This document shows positions 40,859 to 50,954 of a stretch of DNA of 64,000 nt, piece after piece. A program made the translations under genes and the position numbers. Below the pieces are notes generated by a model. That model saw nothing but the letters and a program-made list of their open reading frames with translations, was not told the DNA's origin and made no database searches. This DNA is from Schizochytrium sp. CCTCC M209059. Its lineage: Eukaryota; Sar; Bigyra; Thraustochytrida; Thraustochytriidae. Position 1 is the first letter of the stretch. Every line of letters begins with the position of its first letter. The stretch lies in NCBI GenBank assembly GCA_000818945.1, contig KN805418.1, positions 136,184-200,183 of the forward strand, given 5' to 3'.

Positions 40859-43800
40859 TTAGCTCCACCTGGAGGCTTGGTTCTGGATTGAGTCCACCGT
40901 CGGGTTGCCAGAGGTGCACCCGTTGTACTCGACGTCATAGAGCTGCTTTGTAAGCGCCTCCTTGAGATGCGAGGGCGCCGCATTTCGAAGAAACACGTGA
41001 ATGTAATTGGCAAGATCCGTGCTAGGAGGAAAGTAGGTCGCGCAAACCCCAAGAAGCTTCCAAGCCTGCGAAGTCGACTGCTGGTTCGGGTTCTCGTGAA
41101 GCTGCTTGATGAGCTGACAGTAGATCTCGTCTGCAAGAGGCTGACCGCTCATGCCCGATTGCACGACGTCAAAGGCGAGTGAATTCGGGTTCGGGTTCGA
41201 CTTGTCACCACACCAGCCTAAAATAGCCTTGTGCAGACGCACGGCCTGCTTGGCCGGACCTGGGTCCATCTGCGTGAGCGAGGTCTTGATGGACCCCTTT
41301 TGCCACTTGAACATGTTGCGTTGCAACTCTTCGCGCTTCCAGAACTGCAGCGAGTGCGAGGCGAACTCGGCAGGATCGCGAAAGTTGTTGAATTGCTCGA
41401 AGACAAACTGGTCCGGAATGCGGTCGAGCGTCATCTCGCGGATACGAATCTCCTTGTCCTGAGCGCGCTCCGCAAGACCAAGCTTCTTGGCCTTTCTGTA
41501 CTGCATCTTGAGGAGATCCTCCTCGTTGAGACCGACGAAGCGCTCGATGTCTGCCAGACGAGGATCCTCGAAGCGGAGGTTCTTACACTCCGAGTACACC
41601 TCGGACATGACGTCACGCTCGAGCAAGTCCATGGCGTGCTGGAGCTTGGGCTCGAGACGAGCAGCGCGCTGCTCTTCGAACATGTTCTTCGAGTAGTCAT
41701 ACATTTGCATGTGCCATTCCGTGCCCGGCTCGTCGGTCAGGGTCTCGGCCTTCCAGACGGCGTTCTTGAGCGCCTCAAAGGCAAGATCGTCGTTGGCCAC
41801 ATCCAGACGGACCACCTGGTTCAGCTCCTGCGAGACCTTTTCCCACTCAACAAGCGCGTAGCGCAGACGCTTCGCCTTGGCCACCACGCCCGTGTCGGCC
41901 ACCATGGAGGAAAAGTGCCCGCACACGCGCGAGAACTCCGCAAGCGCTTTGCTGAGCTGGTCGACGTCGCGAGAGCGAATGGCTGCTTCCAACTTGGGCT
42001 GCACGAAACGCACTTTTTGCACAAAGCGACGGGCCATGTATCCGCGCGCGATGGCCTGAATCATGGCGCACACTCGTTCCAGGGCGAGGGCGCGTAGCAG
42101 CTCCAAGAGACGGTGCTGTTCTGCGCGGTACAGCGCCATCGTCTTACCGAAGCGAACCTCGCTAAAGTCTTGGCCCGTGCCATCCAGAATGAAGCGCGTC
42201 TTGTCGCGCGCCGTCCTTCCTTCGATCGGGACCCACTTGGTGCCGCGCAAGAGCACGCACTTGTACCGCTCCACGAAGCGCTCGTACTTGTAGCGAAAAG
42301 GAAAGCCTTGCTTGCGGATACGCACCGCTTCAAAGACACCAGAGTAACGGAGCTGCTCGAGACTGAGGCTCGGATTGAAGGTTCTCGGCAGCTTTTCCTC
42401 GTTCGGCTTGACGCAACGAATGTAGTGCGTCTGTGTTGCGCGCAAGATCGACATGAGCTGGTCCAGCTGCTTTCGGAACTGGGCGCCGAGCGAGTACCTG
42501 GCACGGCTGTTCTTGTCCATGGCTGGGAACATGGCGGCCGTCTTTGGCGAGGTCGACGCCGTCATGACGTCGTAGAGGTCCTTAAAGAGCAAATCTTTGT
42601 TCTTGGCGAGGAAACCGTCCGCATTGTACACCACATCACCGGCGTAGTGCTTGATCGTAAAGCACTTGTTGCCTTTTCGCGTGATGGTACTCGACACGTA
42701 CGAACGCGACGAGCTGTGGTTTGTGTCTGCCTTGGCCACAAAGCCTTCGTCCGTTGAGCGCGGCATGCGGTTCATATCGTCCAGCATGAGAAGCAGACCG
42801 ACAGGCTTTTTCTCAATCATGTCCAGAATGGGCTGGTTGTCCACGTACTTGATGTGCTCAAAGTCGACGCCCTCGCTTTGATACAGGCGTTCCTCGAGCT
42901 GGAAGGTGTCGCGGTTGAAAATCTGCTGCAGCTTCTCGTTTGTAAAGTTGATGCAGAGCTGCTCGAAAGAGTTGTGCTCAAAAATCTCAAAGCCAAAAAT
43001 ATCCAGCAGGCCGATAAAGGCCCACGGTCTGGCAACCGAGGTCAGCGACTTGTTCACGCGCTCCACGAGCCAATCAAAGAGCTGTCCGTAGATCGACTTG
43101 GATAAGGCATCGCGAGAGTCCTTGGCGTCGTGCGGCTTGAGTGGGATGTTCGTCACGGTACCGCGCACCTCGATCGAGCGGTGCACAAGGCCAAATTCGA
43201 GGTCCTTCTCGTTGACGTGCAGGAGACGAGCGATCCACTGCATGACGGACTTTCCCTGCGAGGACACCTGCGAGCCTTCGCCGCCGTCCGAGACGAACGA
43301 GGCATTGCCCAAGTGCAGAATTGCGGCCACCAGCTCAAAGATCCAGTCCACCTCGTCCTGAGAGATGCCCATTTCCTCAAACGCTTGCAGCAGCACTTGG
43401 TACTCGTTGCGGTCGTCGACGCCGTCTACGGTGTAGCATCCAGACCCGTTCAAATACGCGAAGGTCTCCATCGACCCGAGCCCGAACTCGGAAACGCGGT
43501 TCGAGGTCAGCAGCTGGTAAAAGACGTGGTAGTTGCGCTCGCCCCTGCCTTGTCGCACCACGCGACTCTTTTCGAGCAAAAAGTTGTCGATGCGCGCGCC
43601 CGAAATCTTGCCCGAGTCCTTGAAATGCATCTCGGTAAAGCGGCCAAAGCGCGACGAGTTGTCGTTGCGAATCGTCTTGGCGTTACCAAAGGCCTCCAGG
43701 ATCGGGTTGGCCGCCAAAATCTTGCCCTCGACCGAGGCCACCGAGGCGGACCCTTGCGCGGCCTCCGCTTGGCCGCCGCGCTGAGTCACCTCTGTCAAGT

Positions 43801-45070
43801 ACGCCAAGCACTGTTTTGTCGCCCACGTCTTGCCGGCGCCACTCTCACCGCTAATGAGAATTGAGTGGTTTTCGCCGTACTCGAGGAGAGGCTTGAGCGC
43901 CTCATCCGCAACCACGTACACGTGGGGATCGAGAATGCGGTTGCCTCGGTTCTTGTACGTGTAAATGTTTTCGACGCCATAAATGGGAAAGGTCTCGTAC
44001 GGGTTGATGGAAATGAGAATGGTGCCGATCCATGTGTAAATTTGCTGCTGTTTCTCGAAGCGCTCTCGGAGATTGTACAGGATGAGACCCTCGTCGAGAC
44101 TATCGAGCAGCGTCAAATCGCGCTCTGTGCGGGCCAGAGACGACTTGGTCAACGGAAAGACCTGCTGCCCCGGGCGGGTTGTCACCTCGTTTCCGTTCTC
44201 GAGTTGAACCACTGAACGACCATCAGGCCGAGATTGCATGAGCAGACCCGGCAAGTAGCCTTCGTCCTCGTCAGGTACCCAGACCCAGGTTCCGGCTTCG
44301 TTTTCGACTTCATGCGCATCCTTCATTTCATCCGGTTTATCCCAGCTGAGGGCACCCGTGCTGACATTGTGATAGTATGGCACGCCGTCTGCAGTCTTGC
44401 GCTCCATCCAGCCCGACTCTGTCGTGGCCAGTCCGGCATTGAGCAAGAGTGATTTGCCTTTGGCCGACACGTTCCGCTTCATTTGGCGCGTGGCGACCAT
44501 GTTCCCGTTCGAGCTGGGTTGTTGCGGCGCAGGTTGCTGAGGCGGGGGCGCAGCCTGTCGTGGAAATGGTTGCGGGGCTGCAGCCCGCTGTTGTGACCCG
44601 CTGCGGCGCTTTGCGGCCGCGGTGGCGGCGACGAGCGCAGGCCCGGTGAGCTGGCCCGAGTCTGCGCGATGAAGATTGCTGCCTCCGCTCCCGCTCGATG
44701 AGGTCCGCTGGCTGGGATAAGCTGCCGTAGCAGCCGACGCCGTCGGGCGATCGGCCGGTCGCGGCGCAGCGGCTCGCGCGTTCGATGCAGGCGCAGCGTT
44801 TGAGGGCTTGGAGAGAATCTTAGGTCTCGCCGCGATGGGCGGTGGGCGAGGGCGGGTCGACGGCACTCGGGGTTTGGGCGGGTCGATCTTTTGGCGAATA
44901 CTCACATCGAGCTCTTTGAAAAGCGTCCAAGCCTGTACCTGCGTGGGATGCCAGATAAAGGTCTCCTGTTGGATCACCCCGGCCTTGAATTGCTGAGTGA
45001 GCTCTGAGATAGTGACGGGCCCAACATCGGCATCGTTGGCGTCCGTGTAATGCCATTCATTGTCCGTCAT
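40859..45070 (-). CDS. Unconventional myosin with N-terminal GYF and WW domains and C-terminal MyTH4
   Basis: 1403 residues, no introns, from the first in-frame ATG. Order: GYF_2-like domain at about 5-55 (EWHYTDANDADVGPVTISELTQQF...TQVQAWTLFKEL), a Pro/Ala/Gln-rich linker, a WW domain at about 218-252 (SGWMERKTADGVPYYHNVSTGALSWDKP), then the motor with P-loop GESGAGKT (about 408-415), switch I NDNSSRFGRF (about 466), switch II LDIFGFE (about 687) and actin-contact YIRCVKPNEEK (about 882). One IQ motif follows near 1000 (AMIQAIARGYMARRF). After a helical stretch, a MyTH4 domain (about 1235-1390) closes the protein, without FERM. All ATPase motifs are intact. It probably moves membrane or filament cargo on actin, with GYF/WW binding proline-rich partners. 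Confidence 0.88.
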   Translation of the reverse strand: MTDNEWHYTDANDADVGPVTISELTQQFKAGVIQQETFIWHPTQVQAWTLFKELDVSIRQKIDPPKPRVPSTRPRPPPIAARPKILSKPSNAAPASNARAAAPRPADRPTASAATAAYPSQRTSSSGSGGSNLHRADSGQLTGPALVAATAAAKRRSGSQQRAAAPQPFPRQAAPPPQQPAPQQPSSNGNMVATRQMKRNVSAKGKSLLLNAGLATTESGWMERKTADGVPYYHNVSTGALSWDKPDEMKDAHEVENEAGTWVWVPDEDEGYLPGLLMQSRPDGRSVVQLENGNEVTTRPGQQVFPLTKSSLARTERDLTLLDSLDEGLILYNLRERFEKQQQIYTWIGTILISINPYETFPIYGVENIYTYKNRGNRILDPHVYVVADEALKPLLEYGENHSILISGESGAGKTWATKQCLAYLTEVTQRGGQAEAAQGSASVASVEGKILAANPILEAFGNAKTIRNDNSSRFGRFTEMHFKDSGKISGARIDNFLLEKSRVVRQGRGERNYHVFYQLLTSNRVSEFGLGSMETFAYLNGSGCYTVDGVDDRNEYQVLLQAFEEMGISQDEVDWIFELVAAILHLGNASFVSDGGEGSQVSSQGKSVMQWIARLLHVNEKDLEFGLVHRSIEVRGTVTNIPLKPHDAKDSRDALSKSIYGQLFDWLVERVNKSLTSVARPWAFIGLLDIFGFEIFEHNSFEQLCINFTNEKLQQIFNRDTFQLEERLYQSEGVDFEHIKYVDNQPILDMIEKKPVGLLLMLDDMNRMPRSTDEGFVAKADTNHSSSRSYVSSTITRKGNKCFTIKHYAGDVVYNADGFLAKNKDLLFKDLYDVMTASTSPKTAAMFPAMDKNSRARYSLGAQFRKQLDQLMSILRATQTHYIRCVKPNEEKLPRTFNPSLSLEQLRYSGVFEAVRIRKQGFPFRYKYERFVERYKCVLLRGTKWVPIEGRTARDKTRFILDGTGQDFSEVRFGKTMALYRAEQHRLLELLRALALERVCAMIQAIARGYMARRFVQKVRFVQPKLEAAIRSRDVDQLSKALAEFSRVCGHFSSMVADTGVVAKAKRLRYALVEWEKVSQELNQVVRLDVANDDLAFEALKNAVWKAETLTDEPGTEWHMQMYDYSKNMFEEQRAARLEPKLQHAMDLLERDVMSEVYSECKNLRFEDPRLADIERFVGLNEEDLLKMQYRKAKKLGLAERAQDKEIRIREMTLDRIPDQFVFEQFNNFRDPAEFASHSLQFWKREELQRNMFKWQKGSIKTSLTQMDPGPAKQAVRLHKAILGWCGDKSNPNPNSLAFDVVQSGMSGQPLADEIYCQLIKQLHENPNQQSTSQAWKLLGVCATYFPPSTDLANYIHVFLRNAAPSHLKEALTKQLYDVEYNGCTSGNPTVDSIQNQASRWS

Positions 45071-46979
45071 GCTCTCCGCTTTCCTTCCCGTACGCAACGC
45101 GCGCGGGAATATGTACAGCGGCTCGGGGTACTTGCCGTTCTGTTTGGCGTGAAGGTGCGCTTTTGGTTCGCTTTCACCCACGAGGCCCTCACTTTATCCA
45201 AGATGATTGCAAACTCGAGAATGAACCCAAGGCTACACCAGATCGACTCAACGTTGCTGTTTGAGCGAGTGCGCGCGAGCGTCGAGGTGCCGCTCGCGAG
45301 CCTGGATTGGAGCAGTCTTGACGTGACGAAACGCGACTTGACCTCCCTTGTCGCGCCGCCCCGTACAAGCTAGCTTGCTTGCTAGCTTGCTTGCTTGCTT
45401 GCGCGGATTTCTTGCTGCTCCGGGACCCGGCGCAGCGCGGTCGCGCGATATTGGCTGCTGCTGCTGCTGCTGCTGCTGCTGCCCAAGCGAAAAGGGACCC
45501 AGACGAGCGCAGACCGGGCCTGGCGGCAGACCCCGGGCGGGGGCTCGTGAGCTCAGCTCTGGCGAGAGCGCGCTTCGCACGCACGCACGCAGGCAGGCTT
45601 CTGACGCCCCCCCGACGGGCGAAATGCAGTCGAACGAAGCCCTGCAGGTCCCGCGCTGGCAGCCGCTGCTTCGCGACTGCGCGCGGCGCCGGGGCGAAGG
45701 GCACTCGCTCACTCGCTCGCTCGCTCGCTCTCTCCGCGCGCGACAGCGCCGGGCGGGCAAGCGGGCGAGCGGGCAAGCGGGCGCAGGCGGTCGTCCACCC
45801 CCGGGCGTCGAATGGATTGGATTTGGATCCTGGCGTCTCGTCTCGCGCCTCTTAAAGGCGGTTCGGGTCCGCGCCACGGAGGCGCAGCTCCCAACGGGCC
45901 TCCAGGGTGCGCGCAGGGGGAGGCGGCCTTGGGCGCGTGCGCAGAGCGAAAGGAGTCCACCCAGCAGTCGAATTTCCTCTTTCACAGTTTCCTTCCTTCC
46001 TTTCTTCCTTTCTTTCTTTCTTTCTTTCTTTTGGGACCGGTGGAGAACGCTGTGCGACTTCGAAGATCCCAATGGATCAGATCTCTCTTGCAGCCGGCAA
46101 AAGTTCTGCAGCAACAGCAGCGGTGGCAGCAGGAGGGGGGAGAAGCGGCGGTGCAGATCCCACGCGCTCGTTCGTATGTTTGTTCGTCCGTTCTTATGTT
46201 CGATCGTTGACGCCAGTGACAAGGGAATGCGTCTATGAGCAACGTCGTGCGGAGTGAGGTTCCCGCGACGATCTTTTTGCGGGTCGTCAGCCACCACTGC
46301 CAGCCAGCCAGCCATGACACATTTTCTACCATCTACGCAGTAGAATGTACTATACCGTGACAGCAACCAGCAGCAGCAGCAGCAACGTGTGCAGTCTTGA
46401 CCGCGACAATCGATCCTCGGCATGTGTCTCCTTTTGCGTCATTTCCCGCGCACGTCATGTGATAGTACAACGTATACGATACTACCTCCCAAGCTGTCTG
46501 TCACGTACGCAAGATCCTCCCGTCGCCGGCGTCGTCGCGATCGCGTTCCAGATCCTCGCGGGCTCCGTCGATCTTCGCCGCAGAGAAGAAAGCAAAGATT
46601 TTTCCGAGGTGCTTGCTGCGTGTAGAACCCCTTCGTGAAGTGATGTGAGCTCGTCGCGGCGCGTGCTGCAGACAGACCGCCATCGCGCGACAGCCCGGAA
46701 GGTTTGCAGCGCGGAGCGTCCGGCGCGGAAGCCGTACGCGCAGCGGCGAGCGCGGCTTGGGCCTGGGCTTGCTTTAGCAGAGTGTCGGCCGTGCGGATCT
46801 GGGCTTGTTGCGACTCCATAACATCACTCGATCACCTCCTCGACCAAACCCGTAACAGCAACAGACCCTTGCCTTGCGCACGACCCGCCGCCGACGAGGA
46901 GAGGGGGTTCTCTGCGACGCCTTTCTTTGGGCTCGGCGCGAAGCTTGGCAGCAAACGAGGCGTCGAAGAAGCGAGCAAG
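45071..46979. other. Divergent intergenic region, myosin / esterase fusion
   Basis: 1.9 kb of mainly GC-rich repeats: CTTG units at 45372-45401, (GCT)n at 45453-45481, CTCG units at 45709-45731, alternating GGGCAAGC/GGGCGAGC at 45754-45783, and CTTT at 46005-46030. The myosin frame is open 37 codons upstream of its ATG. The frame of the downstream fusion is open for 92 codons before its ATG, but no earlier ATG exists in either. No gene was seen. Confidence 0.55.
45372..45401. repeat. (CTTG)n repeat upstream of myosin
   Basis: Seven CTTG units with two TAG interruptions. It belongs to the same tetranucleotide family as 18841-19397 and 24717-24758. Confidence 0.85.
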
Positions 46980-49607
46980 ATGAAGCGCGTGGCAGTCGTC
47001 GGAGACAGCCTTACGAGCCGAGGGCTCGCTGAGGTCGGGGGATGGTGCAGCCTTGTGGCGACCGCGTTTGCGGGGCGCGCCGACGTCGTGGCGCGCGGTT
47101 TCTCGGGGTACTCGTCGCGGTGGCTCCTGGCGGCGCTCGGTAGCCTTCTCGAAGAAGATCTCGGCCCCGTGAGAGAAGAAGGCGAGCTCGTGGTCGTGTG
47201 GGCTGGCGCCAATGACGCCGTACTAAACGCCACGGGCAAAAGACAATTTGTGCCTGTCGATGAATACTGCGAAAACCTTAAAATCATCGTCAAGACCTTT
47301 CATGAGCGCGGCGCTGACGTCGTGGTCATGAATCCGCCCCCCATCGACGAGGCCATGCGCCTCGAGCATCAGCGCCAAAAGTACGGCGCCAAGGCAACGG
47401 GTCAGCTTGAGCGAACGTATGTAAACACCCGTGTTTACGCTGAAGCCTGTCGCGCAACATTTGCCGAGGACGCTTCGGTCGTCTTTGTCGACATTTTTTC
47501 CTCCCTCGATGCCAAGCAAGACCCGCGGGGCCTTCTCGTTGACGGCCTGCATCTTTCGAGCCAAGGTCAACGCGTCGTCTACGAGGTCTTTATGCAAGCG
47601 CTTTGCGATCACTTGCCGCGCTGGTCACCCAAGGCGCTTCAAGGTCCGTTTCTTTCGCACGAGGAGGTCCCGACTCATCCTGCTCGCCTTCGTGCGCAAG
47701 AGAAACGTTTGGGATCTGAGCAAGGCGAAAAGGACGTCGACGACGGGAGCAGAGGTAGAAGCGTTGGCGGCTCTCTCGCAGCTGCAGCCTCTGCACTGTC
47801 GCGCTACTTGCCGTCAGCTTCGCCATTGTTTCGCGCGCACTCAGAACCGGTGCGCATCCTTCGAAACGCTCGTTTCTGGTCCTGGGACCTCAATGATTTT
47901 GCTCCGCGCGGCCAAGAGCTTGTCTTGCGTGGTAACAAGATTGTCGCGTTGCGGGCAGATTCAAGCGATGACGCTGGGAACGACGAAAAGAGCATCATTC
48001 ACGATCTCGGCGGGGCCTTTGTCCTTCCAGGACTCGCAGACGCGCACATTCACGTGTATCAACTTGGCGAGACCAAGCGCAATCTTGACCTTCTCGGTTG
48101 CACGAGCATCGACGAGCTCAAGCAACGTCTGGCCGCCTTTGTGAAAAAGAACCCAGATCGCGAGTGGGTCGTCGGAACTGGATGGGATCACGAACGCATG
48201 GGTCGTCTGCCCACGCGCCAAGACCTTGACGACGTCGTGCCTGAGGGTACAAAGGTCGTGCTCTGGCGTGTCTGTTTGCACATTCTCGTAGCCAATACTG
48301 CTGCGCTCGAGGCATCGCACATTTCTATCTCCAATCCGGCCCCGGTGCCCGGTGGTGAGATCGATACGGATCCATCTACGGGGGCTGCGACCGGGATTCT
48401 CCGTGAAAACGCCGTCAAAGCGGTGGTGGCGCACGTTGTCGAAAAGGACCCGGCTGTGATTGCAAAGTCCATCACGCAGGGACTTCAAGAGTGCCTGCGC
48501 TTTGGGCTCACAGGGGTACAGACGAATGACGAAGGCACCTTGGATGTATACCGCGCCCTCGATCGTGACGGCAAGCTTCCTATTCGTGTCCAGCTGACGC
48601 CTCAGCACGGCGAAGTCAGTGGACCTTGGAGCAGCTCGAGCGGTATGCTTGCCATTGATCGAGTCAAGCTCTTTGCCGATGGTGCCCTTGGTGCAAATAC
48701 TGCAGCCTTGCGTAACCTCGACGCGGATTGCCAGCAGACTCGGACCGAGGGAGCAACAGCGAAAGAAGGCACGGATTCGTCGACTACGAAAAGTGCAGAC
48801 GACTCGTACCGGGGCATTCTTGTTCACGACCAGGCCGAGTTGGATCGAATGGTTGCAGAGGCACACGCACAAAATTTACGTGTGGAGGCACACGCCATTG
48901 GCGATTATGCCGCAGAGTGTATGCTTCGAGCTTTTCGGAGCGCCGGTCTCACCTTTCGTGATCGCCCTGTGCTTACCCATTGCCAAATTCTCGGCGCCGA
49001 CCTTGTGGCGCAAATGGCGTCAGGCGGGGTCATCGCAAATGTGCAGCCAACCTTTGTCCCCACAGACGCAAGCTGGATCAACGAGCGCGTGGATGGAGAA
49101 CAGCTCAAGTACTCGTACGCATGGAAGACACTACTCAATGCTGGCGTCCAGGTGAGCGGCTCTTCGGATGCCCCGGTGGAATGTTGTGCCCCATTGCTGG
49201 GCATGTATGATGCCATTTATCGTCCTTCGTCTCACGATCGCGCACAAGCAGACTCGTTCCATGAAAACGAAAGTCTTTCATTTGCACAGGCCCTCCATCT
49301 GTATACATTGGGCGCCAATTTTGCGGCCCGTCGGGAGGGAACGCGAGGTCGCATCGAGGCAGGTTTCGCGGCCGATCTCACCGTGGTCTCTGAGAACATT
49401 GCCGCGGATCCCAAGTGCTTGCTGTCCGCCCAAGTCACGCAAGTCTTTGTCGCAGGCGAGCCTCGCCTCGATGCTGCTGCTGTCCCTGGGCCTGCCGTCA
49501 ATACGGTCTTGCATCGCTCGGGACCGTACATGGAGGGCAAAAATGGTCGCTTTCGCGACCACCTCACGTGCGGGTGCCATCATCATCATGGCAAGATCCC
49601 GTACTAA
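46980..49607 (+). CDS. GDSL/SGNH esterase fused to YtcJ-like amidohydrolase
   Basis: 875 residues without introns. Residues 1-220 are an SGNH hydrolase of the isoamyl-acetate esterase (IAH1) type: VVGDSLTSRG (nucleophile S10), WAGANDA (about 75-81), VMNPPPIDE and DGLHLSSQG (D188, H191). After a 70-residue linker, residues 295-860 form an amidohydrolase-3 domain: LPGLADAHIHVYQLG (HxH metal site, near 350-358), VVGTGWDHERMGRLPTRQDLD, DGALGANTAAL, VEAHAIGDYAAE, VLTHCQ and SGSSDAPVE. It ends GCHHHHGKIPY. Both sets of catalytic residues are intact, suggesting a bifunctional hydrolase that cleaves ester and amide/carbamate-type bonds. The substrate is unknown. The single continuous frame excludes two adjacent genes. 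Confidence 0.87.
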   Translation: MKRVAVVGDSLTSRGLAEVGGWCSLVATAFAGRADVVARGFSGYSSRWLLAALGSLLEEDLGPVREEGELVVVWAGANDAVLNATGKRQFVPVDEYCENLKIIVKTFHERGADVVVMNPPPIDEAMRLEHQRQKYGAKATGQLERTYVNTRVYAEACRATFAEDASVVFVDIFSSLDAKQDPRGLLVDGLHLSSQGQRVVYEVFMQALCDHLPRWSPKALQGPFLSHEEVPTHPARLRAQEKRLGSEQGEKDVDDGSRGRSVGGSLAAAASALSRYLPSASPLFRAHSEPVRILRNARFWSWDLNDFAPRGQELVLRGNKIVALRADSSDDAGNDEKSIIHDLGGAFVLPGLADAHIHVYQLGETKRNLDLLGCTSIDELKQRLAAFVKKNPDREWVVGTGWDHERMGRLPTRQDLDDVVPEGTKVVLWRVCLHILVANTAALEASHISISNPAPVPGGEIDTDPSTGAATGILRENAVKAVVAHVVEKDPAVIAKSITQGLQECLRFGLTGVQTNDEGTLDVYRALDRDGKLPIRVQLTPQHGEVSGPWSSSSGMLAIDRVKLFADGALGANTAALRNLDADCQQTRTEGATAKEGTDSSTTKSADDSYRGILVHDQAELDRMVAEAHAQNLRVEAHAIGDYAAECMLRAFRSAGLTFRDRPVLTHCQILGADLVAQMASGGVIANVQPTFVPTDASWINERVDGEQLKYSYAWKTLLNAGVQVSGSSDAPVECCAPLLGMYDAIYRPSSHDRAQADSFHENESLSFAQALHLYTLGANFAARREGTRGRIEAGFAADLTVVSENIAADPKCLLSAQVTQVFVAGEPRLDAAAVPGPAVNTVLHRSGPYMEGKNGRFRDHLTCGCHHHHGKIPY

Positions 49608-49930
49608 AGAAACAATGAAGCTCGAGATGCTGGACATTCGTATGTCATAAGAGAGAGAGAGAGAGAGAGAAAGAATGAACGAATGAAGAAATTCAACCAT
49701 GAAGCATTTTCCATTATGACAGCAAAAGAAGAATTTTCTTCCTTGTCGTGCTGGTGATGCAAGCAAGGCTTGTCATCACCAAGCCTCGGCACGTATCGAG
49801 AGTGGAATCCAATTCAGAGAGAGGTAGAATCTATCATGTTCTCGCAAGAAAAGACACACTAAGAACGAACGATTCTCGAAAAGAGGAATTACAAGTCTCT
49901 TCACAAATCATAGTAGCCTATGCCTGCGTT
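49608..49930. other. Convergent intergenic region
   Basis: 3' UTRs of the esterase fusion (+) and the lipoyl-like/SAM gene (-). (GA)n at 49651-49672, otherwise AT-rich. No gene. Confidence 0.5.
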
Positions 49931-50644
49931 TTATTTACTTTCATCTTTGCCATTGTAATGATCAATGGCGCGCATAATAAGGCGCGCATGGCCCTTCTTG
50001 ACACCGGATTGTGTGAGGTCCTCCATCTCCACGGTCGCGAGCGCGGGGATCGAGTCGAAGCCGTTCTCGATGAGGTCATCGGCGTACCGACTCATGTCAC
50101 TTTCGAGGTTCTTGAGAAACATACGAACCTCGTGTGTCTCGTCGCCCTGGTCCGCGCCATCTTTCGAGGCGTCCTCGTCGCTACTACTGCTGTCTGCGTC
50201 TTCCGCCTTTTCCGCCTCCTCGGCGCGGCGTTTTTTGGCGCGCTTCAGCTCAGCGTACTCCTCGCTCTGCATGTAGGCTTGGATCTCGGTGGCTTCCTCT
50301 TCAGTGCTGCCAATGTAGGCAAGAACTGAGCCGGACTTGACCTCGGCCCCAGCCTGCTTGACAATTTTGGCCAAGACACCCGACACGCTCGACTGGAAAT
50401 CGTACGAGAACTCGGGCGTCTCGATCTCCACGAGAGACTCAGACGATCGAATTTTGTCGCCTTCCTCCTTGTACCATGTGGCCACGCTAGAGCTGTCGTA
50501 CCCGTCGTCCGGAAGGAGGACCTTGGCGGCGTGTTCCAGGAGCTCTTCGCCCGACATCTTGGCCGGGTCCTCGGCCTTCTTATCGTCGTTCTCCTTGGTC
50601 ATGTCGGCCTCGCCCTCGACCACGAGCTTGGCTTTGTCGCTCAT
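49931..50644 (-). CDS. Lipoyl-like domain protein with C-terminal SAM domain
   Basis: 237 residues. Residues 55-115 match a biotinyl/lipoyl fold (WYKEEGDKI..SESLVEIETPEFSYDF, then SSVSGVLAKIVKQAGAEVKSGSVLAYI). Where acyl carriers have ETDKA, this has ETPEF: the lysine is replaced by E78, so it cannot be lipoylated or biotinylated at the usual place. A charged, Ser/Asp-rich linker leads to a SAM domain at about 176-231 (MSRYADDLIENGFDSIPALATVEMEDLTQSGVKKGHARLIMRAI). The pairing suggests a scaffold or adaptor rather than an enzyme carrier. No mitochondrial presequence is visible at the acidic N-terminus. Confidence 0.78.
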   Translation of the reverse strand: MSDKAKLVVEGEADMTKENDDKKAEDPAKMSGEELLEHAAKVLLPDDGYDSSSVATWYKEEGDKIRSSESLVEIETPEFSYDFQSSVSGVLAKIVKQAGAEVKSGSVLAYIGSTEEEATEIQAYMQSEEYAELKRAKKRRAEEAEKAEDADSSSSDEDASKDGADQGDETHEVRMFLKNLESDMSRYADDLIENGFDSIPALATVEMEDLTQSGVKKGHARLIMRAIDHYNGKDESK

Positions 50645-50877
50645 GAACCGCGCGCCGGGCCGGCCCGCCGCCCTTTGCCAGCGCCCGCCCCACGTCGCAG
50701 CGGCCGGCGCCGTCGTCGGGCGTGCCGCGCGAGTGAGGCCCTGGCCCCTGCCGCGGAAGAGGCCCCTAGCGGCTCAAAGGTGCCGCCGCGCCCGCCTCGC
50801 AAGCGGCACACTTGTGGGCCTCGCCATGGCGCCCTCCTCCTCTCTGCCACGACGCAGAGCAGAGCAGAGCAGAGCAC

Positions 50878-50923
<46 letters not shown>

Positions 50924-50954
50924 CAGGGCGCCGGCGCGGGCAGGAGCGCCGGCC
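50645..50954. promoter_or_regulatory. Divergent promoter region, lipoyl-SAM gene / THOC7
   Basis: 310 bp, very GC-rich. AGAGC units lie at 50854-50876, then a perfect (GGCGAC)n hexamer at 50879-50921, about 34 bp before the THOC7 ATG. Confidence 0.6.
50854..50921. repeat. Compound repeat: (GAGCA)4 then (GGCGAC)7
   Basis: A pentamer run directly followed by a hexamer run, just upstream of the THOC7 start. Confidence 0.88.
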
